From Microthrixaceae bacterium (GTDB lineage Bacteria > Actinomycetota > Acidimicrobiia > Acidimicrobiales > Microtrichaceae), in contig JAMLGM010000007.1 of assembly GCA_023957975.1 (NCBI GenBank), positions 62,001-126,000 on the forward strand: a stretch of 64,000 nucleotides of DNA, written 5' to 3'. This document shows, piece by piece, positions 53,085-62,280 of the stretch. The translations under genes were made by a program, and so were the position numbers. Under the pieces are notes generated by a model. The model did not search any database and was not told the origin of the DNA. It was given only the letters and a program-made list of their open reading frames with translations. Position 1 is the first letter of the stretch. Each line of letters starts with the position of its first letter.

Positions 53085-53156
53085 ACGAACTCCTCAGTGT
53101 TGTGGTGCGCGGCCGCCAATCGTAGGCATGGCGTGAGGCGGCCGCGGTCGTCGAAC

Positions 53157-54311
53157 TCAATTGATGCGCAATTCCGGGTTGAAACGTCGGGTCGGGGCCA
53201 GCTCGACATCGATTCGTTCGGCGAGTGCGGCGAAGGCCTCGGCAGCCTCGCCCTCGGGCTCGACGGTGACGATCGGGTGGCCCTTGTCGCCTCCCTCTCG
53301 CACGAGCGGGACGAGTGGGATCTGGCCGAGGAGCGGCACCTCGATGTCCTCCGCGAGACGCTTGCCGCCCCCTTCGCCGAAGAGTTCATACCGCTTGCCG
53401 TCGTCGCCGGTGAACCAGCTCATGTTCTCGATGACGCCGCGCACCGGCAGGTTGACCTTGTGACCCATGGCGGCAGCCCGCTGCGCGACGCGCTGCGATG
53501 CCGAGTTCGGGGTGGTGACGACGTACATCTCGGCTCGGGGCAGGAACTGTGCAAGGGAGATCGAGATGTCGCCGGTGCCGGGCGGAAGGTCGATGAGGAG
53601 GTAGTCGGGCTCGTCCCAGAACACGTCGGTGAGGAACTGTTCGAGGGCCTTGTGCAACATGGGGCCACGCCAGATGACGGCCTGATTCTCCTCGGCGAAG
53701 AACCCCATCGACATGACCGACACGCCGTTGGCCACCGGTGGCACGATCATCTGATCGATGAGCCGAGGTGGGCGTGTCACCCCGATCATCTTCGGAATCG
53801 AAAATCCCCACACGTCCGCGTCGACGATCGCTACCCGCTTGCCGCGGCGGGCCATGGCCACCGCGAGGTTCGTGGTGACCGACGACTTGCCGACGCCGCC
53901 CTTGCCCGACGCGATGAGCAGGACCCGGGTTTTCACCGCCGGGTTGGAGAACGGGATCGAGCGCCCCTCGGCGTGGCCGTGTGCCTGTTGCGAACCGGCG
54001 GTCGAGGCCGGATCGCCGATGAGCTTGAGGCGCAACTCGCGCTGTTCCTCATCATCCATCGGATGGAATTCGAGCTGGATATCGACGGCACCGATCGCGG
54101 CGAGCTTCTCGCGGATCTCGGCGTCGAAGCCGGCCTGAAGCGGGCAGTTCGGCGTCGTGGTCAGGATCAGGAGACGAACCGCGTCGCCAGCGACCGCAAC
54201 CTCGTCGACTTGGCCGAGTTCGACGATGGAACGACGCAACTCGGGGTCGACGACGGTCGAGAGAACATCGAGGACCGCTGATTCGGTGAGCGCTGCTTCG
54301 GAAGACGACAT
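53157..54311 (-). CDS. mrp: Mrp/NBP35-type Fe-S carrier ATPase
   Basis: 384 residues. Residues 1-95 form the MIP18/DUF59 domain (VDPELRRSIVELGQVDEV; its TTPNCPLQ motif holds a conserved Cys), and from about 125 the P-loop ATPase: LLIASGKGGVGKSSVTTNLA, VDADVWGFSIP and LLIDLPPGTGDISISLAQ. It carries and transfers Fe-S clusters. The CxxC of classical C-terminal Mrp/Nbp35 is not evident. ATG 54311 chosen; ATG 54329 would add six residues. Divergent from the SufR-like regulator over 101 bp. Confidence 0.93.
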   Translation of the reverse strand: MSSSEAALTESAVLDVLSTVVDPELRRSIVELGQVDEVAVAGDAVRLLILTTTPNCPLQAGFDAEIREKLAAIGAVDIQLEFHPMDDEEQRELRLKLIGDPASTAGSQQAHGHAEGRSIPFSNPAVKTRVLLIASGKGGVGKSSVTTNLAVAMARRGKRVAIVDADVWGFSIPKMIGVTRPPRLIDQMIVPPVANGVSVMSMGFFAEENQAVIWRGPMLHKALEQFLTDVFWDEPDYLLIDLPPGTGDISISLAQFLPRAEMYVVTTPNSASQRVAQRAAAMGHKVNLPVRGVIENMSWFTGDDGKRYELFGEGGGKRLAEDIEVPLLGQIPLVPLVREGGDKGHPIVTVEPEGEAAEAFAALAERIDVELAPTRRFNPELRIN

Positions 54312-54412
54312 GTGGCCATTCTTTCCCATGGGTGTGCGGCACCCAAATCTGGTCCGAACCCGTCGGTGGGGTCTGCAGCGGCCGATACCCCGGGCCGATG
54401 TAGCCTGGAAAC

Positions 54413-55195
54413 ATGTCTGCGCCCGATGGCCTAGAGGAACGAGAGCGCCTCAGCCCGACCGACTTCTCCTCCGCGGTGTCGGCCATCACCTCTGCGTTCG
54501 GCGACCCCACCCGGCGCGAGATCTACCTGTTCGCTCACGATTCGACGGCCGGGGTGACGGCGTCGGAGGTGGCCCAACACTTCGAGTTGCATGCGAATGT
54601 CGCCCGCCACCACCTCGACAAGTTGGCTGCCGGCGGGTACCTCGATGTGGCGACGGTTCGAGCGAGCGGCGCCGGGCGCCCATCGAAGCGGTACCGGGCA
54701 TCGGATGACCACATGCCCTTCGTCATGCCGGTGCGCCACGACGACATCGTGATCAACCTGTTGGGCCGGGCACTGTCGGAATTGGGCGAGGAGCGGGCCA
54801 GCGCCATCGCCGAGGAGGTGGGCGTCTCCTATGGGCGTTCGCTGGCGGCGTCACTCGGAGACGCCGCGGCCGGCCAGCGTTCGGTTCGGGCAGCGTTACA
54901 CGCGGTCGCCGACTCCCTCGCCGCCCACGGGTTCGCCACCAAGGCCGAGCACCACGGTGACGAGTTGCGCATCGTCAGCGATCACTGTCCCTTCGGCGAC
55001 GCGCCGGCCGAGCATCCGGTGATCTGCGCCGTCGACCGCGGCATCGTGTCGGGCATGTTGGAGGCCCTCTACGGCGAGACGCCGGTCGATCTGCTTTCGA
55101 CCATCCCCCGTGGCGACGACCGCTGCGTCACCTCCGTCGACTCGGCACCGCTCGGTTCAGCACCGCTCGACGAGGCGTCGCTCGACGAGGCGTAA
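54413..55195 (+). CDS. HTH transcriptional regulator, SufR-like
   Basis: 260 residues. N-terminal winged helix (about 18-95) with SAFGDPTRREIYLFAHDS, VTASEVAQHFELHANVARHHLDKLAAGGYL and GAGRPSKRYRAS, the ArsR/SufR/DeoR type. The C-terminal half carries three Cys: C192 and C205 (HCPFGDAPAEHPVIC, spacing x12) and C238. SufR uses a Cx12C pair plus others to bind an Fe-S cluster, so an Fe-S sensor is plausible, but the third and fourth SufR spacings do not match here. It is divergent from mrp, which fits control of Fe-S assembly. The last residues repeat APLxxAPLDEASLDEA. Confidence 0.82.
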   Translation: MSAPDGLEERERLSPTDFSSAVSAITSAFGDPTRREIYLFAHDSTAGVTASEVAQHFELHANVARHHLDKLAAGGYLDVATVRASGAGRPSKRYRASDDHMPFVMPVRHDDIVINLLGRALSELGEERASAIAEEVGVSYGRSLAASLGDAAAGQRSVRAALHAVADSLAAHGFATKAEHHGDELRIVSDHCPFGDAPAEHPVICAVDRGIVSGMLEALYGETPVDLLSTIPRGDDRCVTSVDSAPLGSAPLDEASLDEA

Positions 55196-55294
55196 GGCAC
55201 ACCCACACCGAAGGCCACGCGCACGTCGACCCATCGCCGAACCGGACGTCCTCGTTCCCGGTCATGAGACGACCGCACTGCCGCCCCCAACGGG

Positions 55295-55612
55295 CTACAC
55301 CCCGAGCACTATCCGCACCCCGTCATCGATCGCCGCAATGAGTGCTAGAGACAGGTGTCCCGATCGATCACCAAGCCATACCCGATCGACCAGTTCGAGA
55401 CCGAGTGGCACTGCGACGGAATCCAACGCCAGCCCCGTCACAGTCGCCGGCAACATGACATTGCCCGCCAGGCCCGCCCGATCGAGGTTCGAGGTGAGCG
55501 GTACCACGTGGGTTTGCCAGACATCTGCGCTGAGCACATCGTTCGACGACACGATGACGCACGGACGCCGCTTGTCGAGTTCGACCCAGTAGACGTCGCC
55601 TCTCGCTACCAC
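55295..55612 (-). CDS. mazF: MazF/PemK-type mRNA interferase toxin
   Basis: 105 residues of the PemK/MazF fold. Start VARGDVYWVELDKRRPCVIVS, with the catalytic Arg region RRPCVIVSSND, VVPLTSNLDRA, and SHLSLALIAAID toward the end match the family. The GTG start at 55612 overlaps the antitoxin stop by 7 bp, so the pair is coupled. It cleaves mRNA at short sites; the exact site cannot be read. Confidence 0.88.
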   Translation of the reverse strand: MVARGDVYWVELDKRRPCVIVSSNDVLSADVWQTHVVPLTSNLDRAGLAGNVMLPATVTGLALDSVAVPLGLELVDRVWLGDRSGHLSLALIAAIDDGVRIVLGV

Positions 55613-55836
55613 GGCGCTGCGCGCCCAATTCGCCTGCCGATCGATCGGGCATCAGATGGTGTCGGACGCGACCGTCCAGCCAACTCCGCATCAGCCATCA
55701 ACTGATCGACAAAGGGAACTGAACTTTCCCGCGCATGGCGACGCAACTGTTCGGCTACCCAGGTGGAGAACGGAACATCGAGCGTCTCGATGATCCGCAC
55801 GACGTCGTCGGGAAGACTAATAGTCTTGTTGGCCAT
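55606..55836 (-). CDS. MazE-type ribbon-helix-helix antitoxin
   Basis: 76 residues. N-terminus SLPDDVVRIIETLDVPFSTWVAEQLRRHARES forms a ribbon-helix-helix DNA-binding unit; the C-terminal tail (QLMADAELAGRSRPTPSD) is the toxin-binding, protease-labile part. ATG 55836 is inside a palindrome. It is first in the antitoxin-toxin operon, 114 bp from the methyltransferase that precedes it. Confidence 0.85.
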   Translation of the reverse strand: MANKTISLPDDVVRIIETLDVPFSTWVAEQLRRHARESSVPFVDQLMADAELAGRSRPTPSDARSIGRRIGRAAPW

Positions 55837-55857
55837 GTACGTAGTATACGTACATGG
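55833..55857. promoter_or_regulatory. palindromic operator overlapping the antitoxin start codon
   Basis: CCATGTACGTA-GTA-TACGTACATGG, a 25-bp inverted repeat with perfect 11-bp arms. The start codon of the antitoxin (55834-55836) is within the left arm. It is AT-rich compared with its surroundings. An RHH antitoxin bound here would block its own promoter and start. An AT-rich -10-like TATACG overlaps the right arm. Confidence 0.75.
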
Positions 55858-55950
55858 TTGGATTACACCCAGCGCCGACCTGCACTGTCTCGCACTGGAG
55901 GAAATCGGCATTGCAGCACCTCGCAGACCCGAGACACCGAGACGGCGGCG

Positions 55951-56637
55951 TCAACGGCGAAGTGCGTGGATGTACAGGCGGTCGCCGTGAATCTGCGGGG
56001 CGCCTTGAGGTTCCCACCCACAGACCTCAAGCGCGCCGAGTAGGGCCGCCTTGTTCGGTGCGAACCAGTTCGTCGGGTCGCCAGCGAGTTCGCTATTCGG
56101 GAAGAACCACCACTTCGGGCTCCGCGAGATGTCGAACGCCACCGGTCGGCCCTTGACCCAGAACCGCACGTCCTGACGGAAGTAGGTCTTGAGAATCAGC
56201 CGAGCGCCTGGCTTGGCCGCAGCGGCCAGTTCGTCAAGCGCGAGCAGCGGGTTTCGAAGGTGGTAGAGGACGTTGATGAACAAGATCAGGTCGAAGGTGC
56301 CGAGCGATTCGGGCAGGGCATGCACATCCGCTGTGCGGTACTCGACTCGTGAACCCAGAAGCTCCTGCGCGACCTGGAACCCGTTGAGGCCCCCGGCCAA
56401 CAAGGAGCTCTCGTCATCGATTGCCGTGACCTCCGCTCCGAGTTGCTCGCAGGCGAACGAATAGAACCCGTCCGAGCAACCAACGTCGAGCACTCGCTTG
56501 CCGGAAAGGTCCGAAGGCACCCGCAGCCGACGCCATTCCTCAGCCGTATCCTCATGGCCGGGCGTGACGACACCCGGTGCAACCTCGATGCGATGACGCC
56601 AAGCTGCGACGCTGTTGATCCGCTGTTGAACGTCCAC
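55951..56637 (-). CDS. CmoB-like SAM-dependent methyltransferase
   Basis: 228 residues. Start region IEVAPGVVTPGHEDT and the Rossmann core RVLDVGCSDGFYSFACEQLGA with the late ILFINVLYHLRNPLLALDEL are close to the CmoB/DUF1698 group, which modifies tRNA wobble uridine with carboxy-SAM, but the protein is shorter and no CmoA is present, so another substrate is equally possible. GTG 56637 has AAGGAGC 8 nt upstream. It lies upstream of the toxin-antitoxin genes on the same strand. A tRNA or small-molecule methyltransferase. Confidence 0.8.
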   Translation of the reverse strand: MDVQQRINSVAAWRHRIEVAPGVVTPGHEDTAEEWRRLRVPSDLSGKRVLDVGCSDGFYSFACEQLGAEVTAIDDESSLLAGGLNGFQVAQELLGSRVEYRTADVHALPESLGTFDLILFINVLYHLRNPLLALDELAAAAKPGARLILKTYFRQDVRFWVKGRPVAFDISRSPKWWFFPNSELAGDPTNWFAPNKAALLGALEVCGWEPQGAPQIHGDRLYIHALRR

Positions 56638-56844
56638 GTTGTGTGCTCCTTGCGACGGATGAAGCGTACCGTTCGCCGATGTCGGCACCCGTGATACCCG
56701 GGCAGTACCGACCCGACCCGTAGCTGCTCACCGGAGGGCACCGACCTTTTGGTGCCCGACGACGCAGTTGTTCAGCGACCCAGGGCGGTCGAGGACACAA
56801 CCACCCTGATCTCAATGTCAGGGGTTCGATTTAGTGTCAAACGC

Positions 56845-58345
56845 ATGTTCGAGGGCTTCGACAGCGAACTGAATAGCCTGGGTTCCGGGATCGACGATGT
56901 TGCGGTGTTGTTCGAGCTGCAACGCCGTTTGGATCTGCACATGATCGACGTGGTGGGCGAGCTGGATGCTGTTGGGATGACCGACATCGTCGAAGGCCTG
57001 TCCACCAAAGCGTGGGTATCGAAGACCGCTCGTTGTTCGGGGGTGACCGCGGCCCGACGGGTATCGGTGGCTCGGGCGGTGCGGCGCCGGTATCGGCCCG
57101 ACGTGTTGGACCGGCTCCGTTCCGGTGTTGCGGGGTTTGATCATCTGGTCGTGATCGGCCGCTGGTCGAACCCGCGGATCGAACCCACCTGGTCCGACAA
57201 CGCCGGACCAATGCTGGACCTCGCGGAACATTTGACGTTCGCGAAATGGGAAAAGGTCATCGCCGCGTTGGCACGCCTCGTCGACACCGACGGCACCGAA
57301 CCCGCCCCACCAGCAGAAGAGTCCTGGCTCGACCTACGCGACATCCACGGCCCCGACGGTGTCATCGGTGTGGAAATCGTCGGAGAGTTCTTCGGCGACT
57401 ACGCCGAAGTTGTACGTCAAGCCATCAACGACGCCACCAACCGTCACCGCAAAGCTGTCCGCAACGACGCTGAACAGTTCGGCGGGTCACCGACAACATC
57501 AGAATCGCAACTACGCGCGAAAGCGTTGATGGACCTGTGCCGGTTCGGCACCCAGTTCACCCTGTCGGGTAACTACCGGCCAGGAACCGCCGAAGTGTCA
57601 GTGATTCTGCAGGCCGACGAACACGGCACCCCGAAGGCGTACAACCCCACAGGCGATCCGCTCACCGCCGATGTGATCGAACGGATGATGTGTGACCCAG
57701 AACTACGTGCCGTGCTGTTGGACTCGCTCGGCCAACCGCTCGATGTCGGCCACTCCGTACGGCTCGCGACCGACGCTCAACGCGCCGCACTCGCCGCACG
57801 CGACGGGGGGGTGTTGTTTCCCCGGCTGCGAAGCACCGGTCCACCACACCGAAGCCCACCATGTTCGCCATCACCGCAACGGCGGCGCAACCGCGGTGAA
57901 CAACCTGGCGTGCCTGTGCCGACACCACCACGGCCTGGTGCACCGCGTCGGCTGGGCCATGCACATCACCACCGACGGCTGGACCCTCTACACCCACCCC
58001 TGTGGCATCACCATCTGGGGGCAACAACACGGGGTACAACGCCAAGGCCCCATCCCCGAAGAACTCGCCACCCAACCCGAACCCCCGGCCCGACCCAAAG
58101 TTAAAGTCCGCGGCGGAACCGTCGACCTGGCCGACGCGATCGCCACCATCCGGAACCGCTACGACCGCATGGCCGCCACCCCCAACACCCGCATCCACCG
58201 ACCCCACGACGCCCGCCGGTCAAACACAGGCCGAAACTCGGGCAGGACCGGACGAACCGGCGGAGCGACGAGGGCCAGGCGAGCCACCGCCGGGCAACTC
58301 TCACTCACCCCGACCAAACCACCCCAACCACCGATACGCCAATGA
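56845..58345 (+). pseudogene. DUF222/HNH endonuclease-type gene, frameshifted at a G run
   Basis: A DUF222 domain (about 1-315, MFEGFDSELNSLGSGIDDVAV...AWVSKTARCSGVTAARRV) is read in one frame to 57811, and the HNH part (GCCFPGCEAPVHHTEAHHV...RHHHGLVHR) continues in the next frame to the stop at 58345. The break is at 57805-57811, GGGGGGG; with six G the frames join as RDGGCCFPGC, the normal family sequence. So one extra G splits the gene: a pseudogene, phase variation or a sequencing error. DUF222/HNH genes are multi-copy and mobile in actinobacteria. The unbroken first frame alone would end in an unrelated Pro/Arg tail at 58104. Confidence 0.85.
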
Positions 58346-58395
58346 ACCGGCGGCGGACGGCGCCAGCAACAGGCCCAGGCGCTCAATACAAGCAC

Positions 58396-61038
58396 TCAGG
58401 TCAGATGTTCGACCCCGGAAAATGCCATGACCAACGCCCCGTCGGCCCGACTGCGATCGACGTCGACAATCCCCCGCAATCGCCACTCGCCCGAACCCTC
58501 AGGATCGACGAGAATCTGTGTCGCGCCGTGACGGCCCGTCGCCGGCCCAGCGGAGACCGGCGGCTCGTCGAACACGAACCACTGCGCGGCGCGGGCATCG
58601 GGGGAGATGTCGATCCATGCGTGCTCCGACCAATACGGAGCCAGCGACTCATCGATCGCGCCGGCGTCGCGCTGCGCCGCGGCACCTTCGCTGTCGACCT
58701 GATCGAGCTCCGACACCGCTTCGGCCAGCGCCCGGCGGGCAGCGGCCTGCACCCAACGAAACATCTCGGTTCGCACGAGCGCACGGAACTCGCGGCGGTT
58801 GCGGGTGATATCGGTGGGCGCGTCAGCGTCGAGTTCGTTCGCCACCACATCGTCCACCTCTTCGCCGTGCGCGATTCGTTCGAGTCGCTCCCACTCGGCG
58901 AGCAACGAGGAATCGACGCTTCGAACCACCGCCGCCAACCAGTCGCCGATCTCCGCGAGCTCCGGTGTGCGCAGGTGGTCAGGAACGTTTCGTTCCAACG
59001 CCCGGAAGCAATCCGCGAGGTACCGGACCAACACGCCTTCCGAACGACGCAACCCGAAGCGATGCACGTACCCGGTGAGCGTCTCGCCCTGCTCGAACAT
59101 GTCGCGGGCGATCGACTTCGGCCGCACCCACTCCCCCGCCAGCCACGGGTTGGCCTCGAGGTGGATCCGCCACGCCGCCACCAACTCGTCGCGCAGCGGC
59201 CGGGGCCAGTCGACCTCTGCGACACGGTCCTGGCGCTCCGAGAACTCGACGCCCTCGGCGGTGAGCTTCGCCCATTCCTCGTCGCGCAACACCCGCCGCT
59301 GCGCCTGCAGGATCGCGGAGGGGTCCTCGAGACTGGCCTCGACCACACTCACCATGTCGAGCGCCACCGCGTAGGGGGACGTTGCGGGCACCGCCTGCTC
59401 GCTCTCAGCAGGCACATCGTCGGACGGCACATCATCGCCAGGCGAGCCATCGGCGTCGGCCTCGGCGATCGCCGTGAGCATGTCGACGACGAACGGCGAC
59501 AGCGGTCGATCGAGCGAAAAGCGCTCCTGCAGCTGTGGATGCGGCCGGTACGGACGACCCTCGGCATCGGGCTCGTCGAGTTCCTCCACCAGATCCGCGG
59601 CGACCAGCGAGGCCAACATGTCGTCGATCTGGGTGAGCATCTCGTCGCGGGCCGATTCCTTGGCGAAGCTGCGCGACACGATGTCGCGCAGTTGCGCCAC
59701 GCCGTCACCGGGACGGTCGAGCACCCGCAGCACCGCGCCGCCATCCACCTCGAACCGTGAGACCAACGTCTCGGGAACCCCGCCGACGAGCCGATCGAAC
59801 GTGTCGGAGTTCCAGTCCTTGAACCCATGCTCGGGCGCCTTCTTGCGGTGCTTGAGCCGCTTTCCCGCATTCGCCGCCTTGGCCTCGTCGCGACGGTTCT
59901 CGATCCAGTATGCCGGCGCCTGCACGACGACGGTCCCGGAGGTGTCGTAGCCACGTCGTCCGGCCCGGCCGGCAATCTGTTGGAACTCGCGCACGCTGAG
60001 GATGCGGGTGCGCGCCCCGTCGTATTTGCACAGCTGCGTGATGAGCACCGATCGGATCGGGATGTTCACCCCCACGCCCAGGGTGTCGGTGCCGCAGATG
60101 AGCTTCAACAGCCCCTCGCGGGCCATCCGCTCGACCAGCAGTCGATACCGCGGCAACAGCCCCGCGTGATGGACGCCGATGCCCGCGGCGAGATGTCGCC
60201 GCAGGTCCTTGCCGAAGGGGGTGTCGAACCGGAAGCCCGCCATCATCTCGGCCGCACGCTGCTTCTCCTCCTTTGTCAACACGTTGAGGCTCATGAACGC
60301 CTGGGCGGCCTCACTCGCCGCCTTCTGGGTGAAGTACACGACGTAGACCGGAGCGAGGTCGTCGCCAATGAGTTCGTTGATCGTCTCGTGAATGGGCGTG
60401 ACGGCATAGCGAAACGACAGCGGCACCGGGCGCTCGCCTCCCCCGACGACCGCCGCGGATCGCGAGGTCGTCGAGTCGAGGTGTTCGACGAGCCAGCCCG
60501 TGTCTCCGAGGGTCGCCGACATCAGCAGAAAGCGGGTGTGGTGCAGTTCGAGCAGCGGCAGTTCCCACGCCCAACCCCGCCCCCGTTCGGCGAAGTAGTG
60601 GAACTCGTCCATCGTGACGTGACGCAACGGCAGCTCGCGACCCGACTGCAAGACGGCGTGCGCGAGGATCTCGGCGGTGCAACACAGGATCGGCGCGGTC
60701 GGGTTGATCTGCGTATCGCCGGTGACCATCCCGACGTTGTCGGCGCCGAAGATCGCCCGGAAATCGAAGAACTTCTCCGACACGAGCGCCTTGATCGGGG
60801 CCGTGTAGACCGAGAAGCCTCCGGCGGCCAGTGCCTCGGCGTGGCCGGCGGTGGCGACGAGCGACTTGCCCGACCCCGTGGGCGTCGTGATCACCGCGTG
60901 CTCGTCGGCGAACAACGACAGGGTGGCCTCCTCCTGGGCCGGGTACAGCGAGAGCCCCTGTGCCTCGACCCACCCGGTGAAACGTTCCAACGCCTCGTCG
61001 CCGTCCAGCCCGCCGAACGGGATCTCGAGTGTCGCCAC
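58396..61038 (-). CDS. DEAD/DEAH-box RNA helicase with DUF3516 domain
   Basis: 880 residues. SF2 helicase core in the first 400: Walker A ITTPTGSGKSLVA, DEFH in VTMDEFHYFAERG, motif III MSATLGD, and motif VI QIAGRAGRRGYDTSG. The rest (about 400-880) matches the DUF3516 extension of a Ski2/Mtr4-like group found in actinobacteria. An RNA-handling helicase role is inferred from family. ATG 61038; the gene is convergent with the HNH gene and divergent from the cysteine desulfurase (74 bp). Confidence 0.9.
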   Translation of the reverse strand: MATLEIPFGGLDGDEALERFTGWVEAQGLSLYPAQEEATLSLFADEHAVITTPTGSGKSLVATAGHAEALAAGGFSVYTAPIKALVSEKFFDFRAIFGADNVGMVTGDTQINPTAPILCCTAEILAHAVLQSGRELPLRHVTMDEFHYFAERGRGWAWELPLLELHHTRFLLMSATLGDTGWLVEHLDSTTSRSAAVVGGGERPVPLSFRYAVTPIHETINELIGDDLAPVYVVYFTQKAASEAAQAFMSLNVLTKEEKQRAAEMMAGFRFDTPFGKDLRRHLAAGIGVHHAGLLPRYRLLVERMAREGLLKLICGTDTLGVGVNIPIRSVLITQLCKYDGARTRILSVREFQQIAGRAGRRGYDTSGTVVVQAPAYWIENRRDEAKAANAGKRLKHRKKAPEHGFKDWNSDTFDRLVGGVPETLVSRFEVDGGAVLRVLDRPGDGVAQLRDIVSRSFAKESARDEMLTQIDDMLASLVAADLVEELDEPDAEGRPYRPHPQLQERFSLDRPLSPFVVDMLTAIAEADADGSPGDDVPSDDVPAESEQAVPATSPYAVALDMVSVVEASLEDPSAILQAQRRVLRDEEWAKLTAEGVEFSERQDRVAEVDWPRPLRDELVAAWRIHLEANPWLAGEWVRPKSIARDMFEQGETLTGYVHRFGLRRSEGVLVRYLADCFRALERNVPDHLRTPELAEIGDWLAAVVRSVDSSLLAEWERLERIAHGEEVDDVVANELDADAPTDITRNRREFRALVRTEMFRWVQAAARRALAEAVSELDQVDSEGAAAQRDAGAIDESLAPYWSEHAWIDISPDARAAQWFVFDEPPVSAGPATGRHGATQILVDPEGSGEWRLRGIVDVDRSRADGALVMAFSGVEHLT

Positions 61039-61112
61039 GGCGCCATGCTACGGGAAGGGTTCACGGGCCGAACCACACCAGCGACCACCGGCCACGGCAG
61101 TAGGTTCTGACC

Positions 61113-62246
61113 ATGGCTCGCACCTACCTCGACTATGCGTCGACCACCCCGCTTCGTCCCGAGGCGGGCACAGCGATGATCGCGCTCCTCGAGGCGTCCG
61201 GGAACGGCGAGATCGGCGACCCGAGCCGAAGCCACTCCGAAGGTCTTGACGCCCGCCGACTTGTGGAGGACTGCCGCGACGTCGTGGCCGCCGCACTCGG
61301 GGCCCGTTCACGCGAGGTCGTGTTCTGTTCGGGGGCGACCGAGGCGATCGCGGCCGCGTCGCACGGCGCCGTCCGTGCCGACCCGACACGCCCCCACAGC
61401 GTGCTCAGCGCCGTCGAACACGCGGCGGTGCGGACCTGTGCCGAGCGCGGTCCGCACACCAGCGTGGGGGCCGACCGCTACGGCCGGGTGTCGCCCGACG
61501 AGCTGCTCGACGCGGTGCGCAGCGACACCGCCGTGGTGCACCTGCAGTGGGCGAACCACGAAGTCGGCACGATCCAGCCGGTCGCCGAGGTTGCAGCACG
61601 CGTCGCCGAGCTCGACGACGTGTTGTTTCACGTCGACGCCGCCCAGGCCGCCGGGCGCACCGCGATCTCGTTCAAGCGCAGCGGTGCCGACCTGCTGTCG
61701 GTGTCGGGCCACAAACTCGGAGGACCCACCGGTGTGGGCGCGCTGCTCGTGCGGCGCGGCGTACGGCTCGACCCGCTCATCACCGGGGGCGACCAGGAAC
61801 GAGCGCGGCGCGCCGGAATCGAAAACGTCGTGGCCATCGCCGGGTTCGCCGCCGCGCTCAACGCTGCGACGGCGACACTCGCAGCGGAGACCGAGCGGCT
61901 CGAGACGCTGCGGTCCCGCATCGTCGACTGGGCCCGCGATGCCGCGGGGGTCGGCGTGCTCGGCCACCCCGACGAACGCTTGGCACAACTCGTGTGTCTC
62001 GAGATCGACGGAATCGAACCTCAGCCGATCCTGATCGGGCTCGATCGTGTCGGAATCGCCGTGCACTCGGGCAACTCGTGCAGTTCCGAAGCACTCGAGC
62101 CGTCCCCGGTGCTCGCGGCGATGGGAGCCGACGCCCAGCACTCGCTTCGGATTTCGATGGGTCACCTCACGACCGACGAGGATATCGATCGGCTGCTCGC
62201 CGAACTTCCACGGGTACTCGAGCAGCTCTGGGCACTGCGCCGCTGA
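61113..62246 (+). CDS. cysteine desulfurase
   Basis: 377-residue PLP enzyme of the NifS/IscS class that moves sulfur from cysteine to a persulfide for Fe-S and thio-tRNA synthesis. Motifs: YLDYASTTPLRPEA, His103 in AVEHAAVRT, PLP lysine Lys201 in LLSVSGHKLGGPTGVGA and the active Cys loop SGNSCSSEALEPSPVLAAMG (about Cys323). The class is group I (long Cys loop), so it probably works with IscU-like or tRNA-thiolation partners. A MnmA partner usually follows in actinobacteria but is not seen here. Confidence 0.94.
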   Translation: MARTYLDYASTTPLRPEAGTAMIALLEASGNGEIGDPSRSHSEGLDARRLVEDCRDVVAAALGARSREVVFCSGATEAIAAASHGAVRADPTRPHSVLSAVEHAAVRTCAERGPHTSVGADRYGRVSPDELLDAVRSDTAVVHLQWANHEVGTIQPVAEVAARVAELDDVLFHVDAAQAAGRTAISFKRSGADLLSVSGHKLGGPTGVGALLVRRGVRLDPLITGGDQERARRAGIENVVAIAGFAAALNAATATLAAETERLETLRSRIVDWARDAAGVGVLGHPDERLAQLVCLEIDGIEPQPILIGLDRVGIAVHSGNSCSSEALEPSPVLAAMGADAQHSLRISMGHLTTDEDIDRLLAELPRVLEQLWALRR

Positions 62247-62280
62247 GCCACTCCGCTGCACCGAACACTGCGCCGAAACA

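Noticed and set aside
58342..59760. 472-residue open frame antisense to the helicase
   Set aside because: Shadow of the DUF3516 region; no motif, His/Arg/Gly-rich.
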